A stretch of DNA of 64,000 bases. Origin: G963665975 sp963665975. Lineage in GTDB: Bacteria; Bacteroidota; Rhodothermia; Rhodothermales; Bin80. This document shows positions 33,470 to 42,437 of the stretch, piece by piece. The notes under the pieces were generated by a model that had not been told where the DNA came from, did no database searches, and saw nothing but the letters and a program-made list of their open reading frames with translations. The position numbers and the translations under genes are program-made. Every line of letters begins with the position of its first letter. The stretch's first letter is position 1. The DNA is taken from positions 1,054,001 through 1,118,000 of the forward strand of contig OY762508.1 in assembly GCA_963665975.1 (NCBI GenBank), read 5' to 3'.

Positions 33470-35186
33470 TGCCTTCGACTAGATGTAGTACGGCATTCGC
33501 TTCGATGCCACGCAAGGTATCAACCTCTCCGCTCGGCCATCGAACGATCAACGTATCGATTTGTGTCGCATCGCCAAGGCCAAACAACGCCGTCGCCTCG
33601 GGATGCGACAGATAGCTCGACCCCGAACGCAGAGTTCGAACCTGGTGGACGCTGTCGATGACGGCGACGAGTTCTGTGCCATAACCGCTGCGGTTCAGGG
33701 CTTGCCCCTCCACCGTGAATTTCACGAACCTTCCGCCTACGTCGGCGGCTGTATTCTCGAAAAGATAGACCGGCCCACCGTTCTCTGTGAGCAGCACGTC
33801 CTGGTCGCCGTCGCGGTCGAAGTCGATCGTAGCGGTGCCCCGGCCTACAAGGGGCTTTTGCAAGGCTGGCATTTCCGGCGCGGCATCGGCAAAGTGCCCC
33901 TCGCCATCGTTGAGAAAGAGGTGCGGCTGCTGCCGGTAAGTGATGCCGTCCTGCTGCCGGTCGACTTGCTCGATGATATGTCCATTGGCGGCAAAGAGAT
34001 CGAGGTCGCCGTCGAGGTCGGCGTCGAACAGTACGATGCCGAAGGTCAGCGTGAGCAGGCTGGGTCGACCGATCTTCGAACGCGCCGCGCGGTCCACGAA
34101 ACGCCCGTCGCCGGCATGGCGAAAGACGCTGAACATCTGCCGGGAAAAGTTACCCACGAAGATCGACGCCTCGCCGCCGGGATCGACCACACCTACGTCG
34201 ATGCCCATGCCGGCACGCGGGCGCCCGTTCTCGTCGAAGGCCACGCCGCTCACCATACCACGCTCGGTAAACGTGCCATCGGCGTTGTTGACGTAGAATT
34301 CGTCTCGTTGGGTATCGTTGGCAATCACGAGGTCCGGCCAGCCATCGTGGTTGACATCCCATGTGGCCGCGCCGAGCGTTTTTCCGGGAGAATCCCCGAA
34401 GCCGGCCCGCTCCGTCCAATCGGCAAAGGTGCCATCGCCCTTATTATGATAAAAACGTCCGGCCTCCCCCTTGTAGTTTTCGGGCGTGCAGTAGCTCTTC
34501 GACTGGCCGTCGGTCGAACAGAAACGATCGGTCGCCGGAGACCATTTGACATAGTTGCCTGCGTAGAGGTCGAGCCAGCCATCCCGGTCGGCGTCCACCC
34601 ACAGCGCCGAAGTACTCCACTCGGTCTCACCGGCAAGCCCGGCCTCTAACGCCACATCAGCGAACCGCCCACTGTCGTTGCGAAAGAGGTGGTTGTGCCC
34701 GACGGTTGTTAGCAGGATATCCGGGTCGCCGTCGTTGTCGTAATCCCCGATGGCCACCCCCATGCCGTACGCATACGACTCGGCCAGCCCTGCGGCTTCA
34801 GTCACCTCGAGAAAGGAGCCGTCACCGGCATTGCGATACAAGGCCAGTGCGGGCATCGTGTTGCTTTCCCATTGTCCACCGCGTACAAGAGCGATGTCCG
34901 GCCATCCGTCGAGATCATAATCGAGCACACCCACGCCGGCGCCTAGCGTTTCCGGCAACCAATACCGGCCAGCGGCACCCGTCGTGTGTACGAACCCCGA
35001 CAGCCCTGCTGCTGCGGTACGATCCACGAATTGCCATTCGGTGTACACCAAATCCGCATCGGCACCGCGCATTTGCAGGCCGGCGTCTCGCTTGCATCCC
35101 GCCATCGTTGCGGTTGCTATCGATCCGACCGTAAACAAAGCCGCCAGTGGTGTCCAGCATGGAGAAGAGCCTGTAAGACAGCGCAT
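33447..35186 (-). CDS. CRTAC1-family FG-GAP repeat lipoprotein with ASPIC/UnbV domain
   Basis: The 579-residue protein has a leader ending TATMAGC (lipobox). It contains FG-GAP/VCBS-type repeats with calcium-loop signatures (VLDYDLDGWPDIALV, IGDYDNDGDPDILLT, WVDADRDGWLDLYAG, VLFDADLDGDLDLFA, TIDFDRDGDQDVLLT) folding as a beta-propeller. The C-terminal ASPIC/UnbV domain (RSGYGTELVAV ... VRWPSGEVDTL) follows. Such proteins are surface or periplasmic and often occur with TPR partners, as here. A second, T9SS-type member lies at 42852. Role unknown; binding of glycan or protein is plausible. It sits 156 bp downstream of the Gfo/Idh gene. Confidence 0.87.
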   Translation of the reverse strand: MRCLTGSSPCWTPLAALFTVGSIATATMAGCKRDAGLQMRGADADLVYTEWQFVDRTAAAGLSGFVHTTGAAGRYWLPETLGAGVGVLDYDLDGWPDIALVRGGQWESNTMPALALYRNAGDGSFLEVTEAAGLAESYAYGMGVAIGDYDNDGDPDILLTTVGHNHLFRNDSGRFADVALEAGLAGETEWSTSALWVDADRDGWLDLYAGNYVKWSPATDRFCSTDGQSKSYCTPENYKGEAGRFYHNKGDGTFADWTERAGFGDSPGKTLGAATWDVNHDGWPDLVIANDTQRDEFYVNNADGTFTERGMVSGVAFDENGRPRAGMGIDVGVVDPGGEASIFVGNFSRQMFSVFRHAGDGRFVDRAARSKIGRPSLLTLTFGIVLFDADLDGDLDLFAANGHIIEQVDRQQDGITYRQQPHLFLNDGEGHFADAAPEMPALQKPLVGRGTATIDFDRDGDQDVLLTENGGPVYLFENTAADVGGRFVKFTVEGQALNRSGYGTELVAVIDSVHQVRTLRSGSSYLSHPEATALFGLGDATQIDTLIVRWPSGEVDTLRGIEANAVLHLVEGNEPLRTK

Positions 35187-35342
35187 GGTTTGAGCGAAGG
35201 GGTGTACCCTATCCGGTAGGGTCGTTACGTGCTCCGGGGCAGTGTTTCACTGATGGTCGACAGACACACCCCTCCGCCCTGCCGGAGGGCACCTTGTTAG
35301 AGATGCCCGGCACCCCTGCCCCGACCCGGACATCATCGACAG

Positions 35343-36713
35343 CTAATATTCTCTATCGATGATAGTGCCAGGCTGCGGAATCGGGTACCGCCCGTCGTCG
35401 TTCGAAGCCAGCGGTGCGGGAGATTCCATCGTTAGCGTATCGATGCCCGGTGCGAATTCGTGGTCGGAGTTGAGGATCTGATCATACGTGATCACCTGAC
35501 CCGTATGCACCGCCATCCGCCCCATCGACGTCACCAGGCTGGCTTCCGCACCCCGTCGTACTTCATTATACGGTTTGTCTTCCCGGATCGCCTCGAGCAG
35601 GTCGATCCATTCCGTCACATACGGATTGCGTTCCGGCTGCGGAAACGCCCAGATTCTGGACGCATCCGAAAACGTTTGCCCTCGGAAGGTGCATACCCGA
35701 CCCGGTGTGTGTCCGCTCGTCGAAACGACCGCACATCCAATGGAACCATGGACGAAGCTCGCGAAGGACTCCTCACAACCCGGCATGTTACGTCCGTTGA
35801 AGAGCAGCTTCGCCCCGTCGGCGTATGCATACTCGACGGAGTATGAGTCGAAATTCTGATCGACGTTATCGCCGCGATAATGCCGCCCGCCGAGGCCTCT
35901 GGCTTCCACGGGCCAGGACCCCTTCATCCACGACAGTTCATCGATCTGGTGGATGTAATAGTCGCTGAACATGCCCCCAGACGCCCACAAAAAGCTGTGG
36001 AAAACCTTCACTTGGTACAAGAGGTCGCTGAGCGGGCCGGGGTTCGGGCCGACGAAGGCTTTACTGTCCTCTTTCGTCCGATAGCCGCGCATGGTGATAA
36101 TGTCGCCGATCTCTCCGTTTTGGATGCGTTCGAGCAACGCCCGTCTTCCGCGACAATGACGCACCATCAACCCTACACCCACTTTCAGGTTTTTTTCGGA
36201 AGCTTGCCTGGCGAGATCAAACATCCGGCGGGTGGTGGGTCCATCCACTGTGACAGGTTTTTCCATGAACACGTTCAGCCCCTTCTCGATGGCATAGGTG
36301 AAATGCACCCATCGAAATGCCGGCGGGGTAGCCAAAACGGCGATGTCGCCCGGACGCAGGCAGTCCATCGCCTTTTTATACGCATCGAACCCGATGAACT
36401 TCTGGTCCTCCGGCACGTCCAGGTATTGGCTGTGTTCCTCGCTGAGGGCGGTATAGCTTCTTGTTAGCCGCTCCTCGAATACGTCGGCCATGGCGACGAG
36501 CTTGACCGGCCCGCTGTCCGCTTCGATGGCATTGACCACAGCGCCCGATCCGCGTCCACCACAGCCGATAAGCGCTATCTGGATGGTGTTGTTCTCGGCG
36601 ACATGTACCGGTGGATAGGAAACGCGAATCGGCACCACGGAAGCAGTTGCGAAAGCCCCCGTCGTCTTCAAGAAATCACGCCGCGATGTAGTCGATGTAC
36701 GCAGGTCTTTCAT
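35343..36713 (-). CDS. Tat-exported Gfo/Idh/MocA oxidoreductase
   Basis: The 456-residue protein has a strong AGGAGG ribosome site and a twin-arginine leader (TTSRRDFLKTTGAFATASV). The Rossmann motif is ALIGCGGRGSGAVV (about residue 48), and the family signature NVFMEKPVTVDG lies near residue 133. The C-terminal sheet domain carries SDYYIHQIDELSWM, typical of the exported, GFOR-like branch with a tightly held NADP. Tat export implies that it folds with the cofactor in the cytosol and oxidises or reduces a sugar in the periplasm. It follows the isomerase gene by 40 bp in the operon headed by the enolase-family gene. Confidence 0.9.
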   Translation of the reverse strand: MKDLRTSTTSRRDFLKTTGAFATASVVPIRVSYPPVHVAENNTIQIALIGCGGRGSGAVVNAIEADSGPVKLVAMADVFEERLTRSYTALSEEHSQYLDVPEDQKFIGFDAYKKAMDCLRPGDIAVLATPPAFRWVHFTYAIEKGLNVFMEKPVTVDGPTTRRMFDLARQASEKNLKVGVGLMVRHCRGRRALLERIQNGEIGDIITMRGYRTKEDSKAFVGPNPGPLSDLLYQVKVFHSFLWASGGMFSDYYIHQIDELSWMKGSWPVEARGLGGRHYRGDNVDQNFDSYSVEYAYADGAKLLFNGRNMPGCEESFASFVHGSIGCAVVSTSGHTPGRVCTFRGQTFSDASRIWAFPQPERNPYVTEWIDLLEAIREDKPYNEVRRGAEASLVTSMGRMAVHTGQVITYDQILNSDHEFAPGIDTLTMESPAPLASNDDGRYPIPQPGTIIDREY

Positions 36714-36752
36714 ATGGGACCTCCTAAAAAAGGGGTGGAAGGGTCAAGATAA

Positions 36753-37760
36753 TTATCCCAACTCCGATGTCAACGTCTCTCTCACGGCTTCGAGCAATCG
36801 CTTCGTCGCGGCGACCCCCTCATCCTCCGTGAGCCCGTCGCCCTCATATTCGACGCTGACGTATCCGCGAAACCCGCCAGCCAGGAGGAGCCGCATCGCC
36901 TCGGTGAAATCCGTTTCGATTTCCTGGCCGTTCTCATCAAATTTGTGGGACTTAGCACTCACCGATCGTGTATACGGCGCAATATCCCTCAACCCTTGAT
37001 ATCGGTCGTACCATCGCGGAGGGTCGTTATTCCAGCCGCCCATGAACCAGTTGCCGAAGTCGGCCAGCACGCCGAGCCGCGGGTGGTTCACGCTCTCGAC
37101 GACCATGGCAAGCCACGCGCCGTTGTTCGACGATTCACCGTGGTTTTCGAGCAGTATGTCCAGTCCAATAGCGTCCGCTTGCTCGCATAGCTCGTGCAAT
37201 CCCTCCGCCGTTCGCTGCATCTGCTCCAGGTACGTGCCGTCTCCATAGGCATTTGCGCGAATAGCATCACAGTTGAGAAAAGCGGCAGCTTCAAGCCACG
37301 GTACGTGGTTCTCGACCGCCTGAGCACGCCGGGCGGGAACGGCATCGCCAAGCCGTCCGAGTTCGTCACACGCGATGAGCAGGCTCTTCACTCCCTCGCC
37401 GTCGGCGCGCCGCTTCAATTCTGTCAGATAGGGGCGGTCGTCAGCGTGCCCGAAGAACAGTACGTTCGCGTAATCGACGGCATCAAGGCCGTGCTCACTA
37501 GCCTTCACGACGATATCGCGAGGATCCATCGGGCCGAGCAGCACGGCGTCCGGATCGCTGTGAAGCGTCTTGATGAACCAGTTGTAGTCGCGCCGGCTAT
37601 CGCCGAAGATCGCCTTATGATAACTCCAGTGCGCCAGCGAGAGCTTGAATAGCGGTTCGTCGGTCCGGAGGGGCAGGCGCCATCCGCCGAGAGAGCCCAG
37701 CGCCGCAACACCCGCCAGATGCTGCACGAAGCTGCGACGCGATATCGAGGTGTCGTTCAT
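36753..37760 (-). CDS. Tat-exported sugar phosphate isomerase/epimerase-family TIM barrel
   Basis: The ATG at 37760 gives MNDTSISRRSFVQHLAGVAA, a twin-arginine leader; the frame extends to 37862 but overlaps the sulfatase gene. The 335-residue protein is a xylose-isomerase-like (AP_endonuc_2) TIM barrel, with metal-site segments LLENHGESSNN, GVLADFGNWFMGG, SAKSHKFDENGQE and GYVSVEYEGDG. Family members are sugar isomerases, epimerases or 3-keto-sugar enzymes. Export beside a Tat Gfo/Idh enzyme suggests action on an oxidised sugar in the periplasm. The exact reaction cannot be read from the sequence. Confidence 0.87.
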   Translation of the reverse strand: MNDTSISRRSFVQHLAGVAALGSLGGWRLPLRTDEPLFKLSLAHWSYHKAIFGDSRRDYNWFIKTLHSDPDAVLLGPMDPRDIVVKASEHGLDAVDYANVLFFGHADDRPYLTELKRRADGEGVKSLLIACDELGRLGDAVPARRAQAVENHVPWLEAAAFLNCDAIRANAYGDGTYLEQMQRTAEGLHELCEQADAIGLDILLENHGESSNNGAWLAMVVESVNHPRLGVLADFGNWFMGGWNNDPPRWYDRYQGLRDIAPYTRSVSAKSHKFDENGQEIETDFTEAMRLLLAGGFRGYVSVEYEGDGLTEDEGVAATKRLLEAVRETLTSELG

Positions 37761-37804
37761 GACGATCCGTGCAATTGCATTATCGGATTCAAGCGACTTC
37801 CCAG

Positions 37805-39253
37805 TCACTGATGGTAGTTCGGATTGGGTCGAGGCATCGGCGCTTCTACCTCCTCCCGCCATGCGTCGAGCTTGCGTTTTAGTTCTCTTGCTAACGCCGA
37901 TTGGGTCGCGGCCAGACTTTGCGTTTCGCCGATGTCGGCTTCAAGGTCGTAGAGTTCTAGATGACCGTCTTCGAGAAATTCGAGGAGCTTCCACTTCCCA
38001 CGGCGAATTGCGCTCACGGGCGTCGTCGTGTGGTAGTAGTGCGGGTAATGCCAGTACAGGGCGTCCCGGTCCAGGCTGGATTCCGGGTTTTCCAGCAGTG
38101 GGGCCAGACTGAGACCATCTACCGATTTATTGTGCTCTACATTTCCAGTCAAGCCGGCCACATCCAAAATGGTTGGATAAAGATCAGTCGTCGTTACCGG
38201 CTCGTCAGAAACACTCGCTGTCGTTGTGACACCCGGCCAGTGGACAATGAGCGGCACGCGCACACCTCCTTCGTACAGTGCGCCCTTTCCCGATCTTAAT
38301 GGCGCATTCGAGGTTACTGTTTGTCCGTCGTATTCATTGATGTATCCGCCATTATCCGATGTCAGAATAACCACCGTATGGTCGGCAACGCCTTCCTCTT
38401 CCAGCTTTTTGAGGATGCGGCCTACATTGTCATCAAGCGTTTCATGCATGGCCGCATAGTGGGCATTGACGTGGCGCATACCCTCTCTAATTTTCTGTAG
38501 GTAGAGATCGACAATCTGCGACTTGCCTTCGATAGGTGTGTGCACAGTACAATAGGACATGTATAGAATGAAGGGATCACCCGAAGCCTTGTCTATGAAC
38601 TTGAGAGCCTCATCCGTTAGCCGGTCCGTCAAATGCTCGCCTTCACGCGGCTCACCGGCATCCACGCCGGGGATATAGCGCTGTTCGTCTTCGCTCCCAA
38701 AAACTCCACGGTAGGGAAAATAAAAGGTGGCGGGTGCGCCCCAGAACGTGCCGCCGAAAGTGAAGTCAAATCCGTGGGTTTCCGGGTAATGGGAGGCTTC
38801 GCCCAGGTGCCACTTGCCCACGTGCCCGGTACGATATCCAGCTTCCTGAAGCACTTCGGCGAAAGTGACTTCTTCATGCTGCAGATTCCCCTCTGTAATC
38901 GGCGGGATCACCTTCGCGTTTTGTGTGGGTGTCTTCGCATATTCATGCCAGATGGTCATGTTGAGCCGGGCCGGCGCCTTGCCCGTCATGAGCGCGGCCC
39001 TGGTCGGCGTACAAACGGCGGCGCTGGCATACGCATTGGTGAATTTCATGCCTTGTTCGGCGAGGCGGTCGATGTGGGGCGTCTGATGCAAATCAGAACC
39101 ATACCCGCCGAGGTCCGTCCATCCCATGTCATCCACGAGGATAACCACAACATTCGGCTTGCCCGTATCCTGCGCGACGGTCAATGATAGACCGCCCGTT
39201 ACCAGGATCAGTATTGTGAGAGCGGCCCAACATCTTTGGTCGGTTGTCCTCAT
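37805..39253 (-). CDS. Secreted Cys-type sulfatase (S1 family)
   Basis: I chose the ATG at 39253; the longer frame starts with TTG at 39271. The 482-residue enzyme has a signal ending SLTVAQ, the metal site VVVILVDDMGWTDLG (about residues 35-49), and the formylglycine motif CTPTRAALMTG with Cys81. It further has KWHLGEASHYPETHGFD and VILTSDNGG, with WKLLEFLEDGHLELYDL at the C-terminus. Formylglycine-dependent sulfatases remove sulfate esters from carbohydrates; an anaerobic or aerobic maturase is needed and is not in this window. It is second in the operon, 20 bp after the enolase-family gene, fitting breakdown of a sulfated glycan. Confidence 0.92.
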   Translation of the reverse strand: MRTTDQRCWAALTILILVTGGLSLTVAQDTGKPNVVVILVDDMGWTDLGGYGSDLHQTPHIDRLAEQGMKFTNAYASAAVCTPTRAALMTGKAPARLNMTIWHEYAKTPTQNAKVIPPITEGNLQHEEVTFAEVLQEAGYRTGHVGKWHLGEASHYPETHGFDFTFGGTFWGAPATFYFPYRGVFGSEDEQRYIPGVDAGEPREGEHLTDRLTDEALKFIDKASGDPFILYMSYCTVHTPIEGKSQIVDLYLQKIREGMRHVNAHYAAMHETLDDNVGRILKKLEEEGVADHTVVILTSDNGGYINEYDGQTVTSNAPLRSGKGALYEGGVRVPLIVHWPGVTTTASVSDEPVTTTDLYPTILDVAGLTGNVEHNKSVDGLSLAPLLENPESSLDRDALYWHYPHYYHTTTPVSAIRRGKWKLLEFLEDGHLELYDLEADIGETQSLAATQSALARELKRKLDAWREEVEAPMPRPNPNYHQ

Positions 39254-39273
39254 GATGCTTATGATCTGCAAAA

Positions 39274-40536
39274 TTAACGCTCGGCAACAAGCTGCCGCCG
39301 AACCACGGCCTCATTCAACGTGATGCCCAGGCCGGGACCGGTCGGTGGCGTGATGAACCCGTTCTCATATCGGATGGGATCTACAAGTATCTCACTGTGC
39401 AGATCGGTGTGGTTGTATTCCTGGATGAGGAAGTTGGGCGAGCACGTATTGAGCTGTAGCGCTGCCGCAAATGCAACAGGTCCACAAAACATATGCGGAG
39501 CAATCATGGCATAGTGGGCTTCCGCCATCCCGGCGATTTTTTTTGATTCCAGAATGCCACCACATTGCCCCACGTCGAGTTGGATAATCTGAGCGGCCTG
39601 CTTCTGTAGCACCTCCCTAAACTCAAACTTGGTTACCAAGCGTTCGCCCGACGCAATCGGGATGTTCGTGTGAGCGGCTACACGCGCCATCTCGTCCACG
39701 TTTTCCGGGTGCACAGGCTCTTCGAAGAAATACGGGTCGTAGGGCTCAAGAATGCTCGCAAGGCGAATGGCACCGGCCGTACTGAACTGACCATGACCCC
39801 CAAATCCGATCTCAAGCTTGTCGCCGACCGCTCGTCGAATGGCCTCAAAAATGCGGGCCACCTTGCGCATGGTCTCCAATGGATAGTCAAAAGGCCCTCC
39901 CACCCTGTACAGAGGATCCATCTTGGCACAGGTAATCCCCTGCTCGACCAATTTGACAGCTTGTTCACCGGCAACCTCCGGCCTGTCCATGGCTCCTGGA
40001 GGCTCGAAGTACCCGTAGGCCCTCAACTGATCGTGAACACGGCCTCCCAGCAGATTGTATACGGGCTGACCCGTGACCTTCCCCATGATGTCCCAACACG
40101 CCATTTCGATGGCCGACAGCGCCGGGGTCGCGTAAAGGCCCGGATGGCGATAATCGTGCACCGAAGCGTAAATCCGTTGCCAGATCCTTTCGACATTAAA
40201 CGGATTCTCCCCCACGACGTACCGCTCACACAGATCATGGATCAGACTAATCTGCGGCTCGAGATTGGTAATCCCACCCGTTGGTCGCTCGCCAAGCCCA
40301 ATCACGCCCTGATCCGTAAGTAGCTTCACGAATAACCATTTAGACTGTCCCGCGTACGGCGGAATATTGTCAATCAGCAGCGTTCTTATGCCCGTTACCT
40401 TGATGGTATCAGTACGCTGACGAGGCGCAGCATGTACCACGGGCCTCAAAGGCGAGCTCAGCGCCGTTCCAAGAGCGGCCGCAGAGAGGCCAACTTTGCC
40501 TAGAAAATTCCGTCTTTTCATGTCGTTCGGGGTCAC
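39274..40536 (-). CDS. Enolase-superfamily (mandelate racemase/muconate lactonizing) dehydratase-like, Tat leader
   Basis: The 420-residue protein starts MTPNDMKRRNFLGKVGLSAA, a Tat-like leader. It has the MR/MLE N-terminal capping domain, then barrel motifs: AKMDPL, FFEEPVHPEN (metal Glu), ASGERL (metal Glu), LDVGQCGG and the PHMFCGP histidine. This order resembles galactonate/gluconate dehydratases. The position of the first metal ligand reads GFGGHGQF where relatives have an acidic residue before x-HGR, so metal binding may be altered. It is the first gene of the operon down to 32369, with operator site C about 55 bp upstream. A sugar-acid dehydratase role is inferred. Confidence 0.86.
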   Translation of the reverse strand: MTPNDMKRRNFLGKVGLSAAALGTALSSPLRPVVHAAPRQRTDTIKVTGIRTLLIDNIPPYAGQSKWLFVKLLTDQGVIGLGERPTGGITNLEPQISLIHDLCERYVVGENPFNVERIWQRIYASVHDYRHPGLYATPALSAIEMACWDIMGKVTGQPVYNLLGGRVHDQLRAYGYFEPPGAMDRPEVAGEQAVKLVEQGITCAKMDPLYRVGGPFDYPLETMRKVARIFEAIRRAVGDKLEIGFGGHGQFSTAGAIRLASILEPYDPYFFEEPVHPENVDEMARVAAHTNIPIASGERLVTKFEFREVLQKQAAQIIQLDVGQCGGILESKKIAGMAEAHYAMIAPHMFCGPVAFAAALQLNTCSPNFLIQEYNHTDLHSEILVDPIRYENGFITPPTGPGLGITLNEAVVRRQLVAER

Positions 40537-40590
40537 CTAATGACCCGGTCTATCAAGGAGAGGCACTGCTTCTACATCGTCGTTTTGAAC

Positions 40591-40613
40591 TTAATCCATT
40601 TGATGGGCTAATT
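40591..40613. promoter_or_regulatory. Putative ROK-repressor operator, site C
   Basis: TTAATCCATTTGATGGGCTAA: AATCCA-TTTGA-TGGGCT, with the same left half and centre as sites A and B near 30.7 kb. It lies about 55 bp upstream of the start of the enolase-family gene (minus strand) and about 455 bp from the divergent sulfatase start (41068). Its presence links this operon to the ROK repressor at 30965. Confidence 0.6.
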
Positions 40614-41067
40614 CAATACTTTTGACTATTTTTGCCTAGCCATGAGCCTTGAGCTTCTCATTGGCTCGGTTGCGATACCCGTAACATAAATTGCCGGATT
40701 GCAGATCTGCATCGAACTCTTCGCCGAGCCCACGCCAATGCAGAGGCAACAACTGCTCGGTGTCTCCCTCCGATAGCGCGCTTGGCCGGTGGCATTCACA
40801 GCCGGTTCTTGCCTGCCACAATTCCTCCCACATGTGCTCTTCAACCACCGTGTTTGCCTACTTCTTGCTTGGAATTACGGTCCAGGTGGTGGAAAGCGGG
40901 CCATACAGAATCAGCGCCGATATACCAGAGACTTACCGGTTGGACCTGGTCGTACTCAAGCTGTCACACGGTGCGGCAGCAATCCAATTCCGCCTCACAG
41001 ACGTACCGGCTATTGACCAACCCATTCTGGCTGCATTTACCGGCATCAGATCTCAGAGACAGTAAAG
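40614..41067. other. Intergenic region upstream of the plus-strand sulfatase, no gene recognised
   Basis: About 450 bp. Small overlapping frames on both strands (for example 40636-40848 minus) carry no recognisable domain. An AT-rich part near 40614-40640 next to site C is a plausible promoter region for the minus-strand operon. Confidence 0.45.
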
Positions 41068-42426
41068 GTGAGCAAGCGAGTTCCCCCATATCTATTCGGT
41101 CTGTTGGTGGCGGTTCTATCCAATTGCACGATACAGTGCGAACAGGCCCCGCCCCCGAACATCATTGTCATCCTCGCCGATGATATGGGTTGGGCAGACC
41201 TTGGACCGGGGTCGAACATAGACGCGCCGCATCTCGATCAACTTGCAAGAGAGGGGGTGAAACTGTCTCGCTTCTATGCGTCAGCGCCAATCTGTTCGCC
41301 CACGCGAGCGGCATTACTGACCGGTCGGTACCCACACAGCGTAGGGGTGCCCGAAATAGCCGCACCGCAGGCGCAATGGGGAATCCCGAAGCTCTCATTG
41401 GATCATTCGGCTGTCACGATTCCCGAAGTGCTCAAAGCGCGTAGGTATGAATCTGTCCTGATTGGGAAGTGGCATCTTGGATTCGACCCGAGCGCCTGGC
41501 CGCGAACGCACGGATTCGACGTGTTCTGGGGTACGCTGGCCGGAGCAAGCGACTACTCCGATGTAAAGGGAGGCTATCACAACGAAACGCCTACCGAGAT
41601 CTCCGGATACTACACGGATGCCATTACCGACAGGGCTATTGAGTACCTGAAAACACGGGAGGCCGACCGGCCGATCTTTTTGTATCTGTCCTACACGGCG
41701 CCACACTATCCGCTGGAAGCTCCGGCGGAATTGGTCGACAAGTACCGCACGCGATACGAAGACGAGCTGTTTGCGACCTATGCGGCGATGCTCGAACAAC
41801 TCGACACGGGTATCGGCAGAATCCTGACAACGCTCGATGAGCTCGGACTGCGGGATAATACTCTGGTCATCTTCATGTCCGACAACGGACCGTCGGCGGA
41901 ACCTAAATCGTACGGTCCCCGCGGAGCCGACATCTCCAATGGTCCTTTACGTGAATGGAAGTTTTCGACCTATGAGGGCGGTATTCGCGTGCCCTTCGTC
42001 GCCCGGTGGCCCGAACGCATTCCAGCTGGACAACAACGCAGCGAAGTCGCCGTGACGATGGATATTCTCCCCACGATTCTCGATGCGGTGGGGTTGCCCG
42101 TTCCCGAGGACATGGAAATGCATGGGCAGTCATTGATGTCGTTGCTAGCGGGGCAGGACTTTTTCAGGAAAAGCGCGGTTCATTGGGAGACGCAACACAA
42201 CATGGCAGTGACCCGTGGCGATTGGAAACTGGTGCACCAGTTCTGGACAGAGCCAAAACTCTATAACCTCAAGTCTGACCCATCGGAGATGCACGATCTG
42301 TCGGACCAACATCCCGAGATGGTCTCGGAATTGGTGAAACTTCATTCAGCGTGGAAATCGATGCATTATCCTGACCCGGTTTCCCGACAGACGACGCGAT
42401 CAGAATATCACTTTCCGGAGTGGTAA
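41068..42426 (+). CDS. Secreted Cys-type sulfatase, GTG start
   Basis: Translation probably starts at a GTG at 41068, giving 452 residues with a short signal (YLFGLLVAVLSNC, possible lipobox). The metal site is NIIVILADDMGWADLGPG and the formylglycine motif CSPTRAALLTG has Cys76. GKWHLGFDPSAWPRTHGFDV, VIFMSDNGPSAE and WKLVHQFWTEPKLYNL follow. It is a complete arylsulfatase-A-like S1 sulfatase. With the truncated sulfatase 11 bp downstream and the T9SS CRTAC1 gene it forms a plus-strand unit divergent from the enolase/sulfatase operon. It likely desulfates oligosaccharides in the periplasm. Confidence 0.9.
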   Translation: MSKRVPPYLFGLLVAVLSNCTIQCEQAPPPNIIVILADDMGWADLGPGSNIDAPHLDQLAREGVKLSRFYASAPICSPTRAALLTGRYPHSVGVPEIAAPQAQWGIPKLSLDHSAVTIPEVLKARRYESVLIGKWHLGFDPSAWPRTHGFDVFWGTLAGASDYSDVKGGYHNETPTEISGYYTDAITDRAIEYLKTREADRPIFLYLSYTAPHYPLEAPAELVDKYRTRYEDELFATYAAMLEQLDTGIGRILTTLDELGLRDNTLVIFMSDNGPSAEPKSYGPRGADISNGPLREWKFSTYEGGIRVPFVARWPERIPAGQQRSEVAVTMDILPTILDAVGLPVPEDMEMHGQSLMSLLAGQDFFRKSAVHWETQHNMAVTRGDWKLVHQFWTEPKLYNLKSDPSEMHDLSDQHPEMVSELVKLHSAWKSMHYPDPVSRQTTRSEYHFPEW

Positions 42427-42437
42427 TAAACGGGCCA

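Noticed and set aside
33561..34649. 362-codon plus-strand frame opposite the CRTAC1 lipoprotein gene
   Set aside because: It is the complement of the Asp/Gly-rich repeats; the minus-strand product has clear FG-GAP and ASPIC domains.
40636..40848. Small minus-strand frame between site C and the plus-strand sulfatase
   Set aside because: It looks somewhat protein-like, but no family and no ribosome site could be found.
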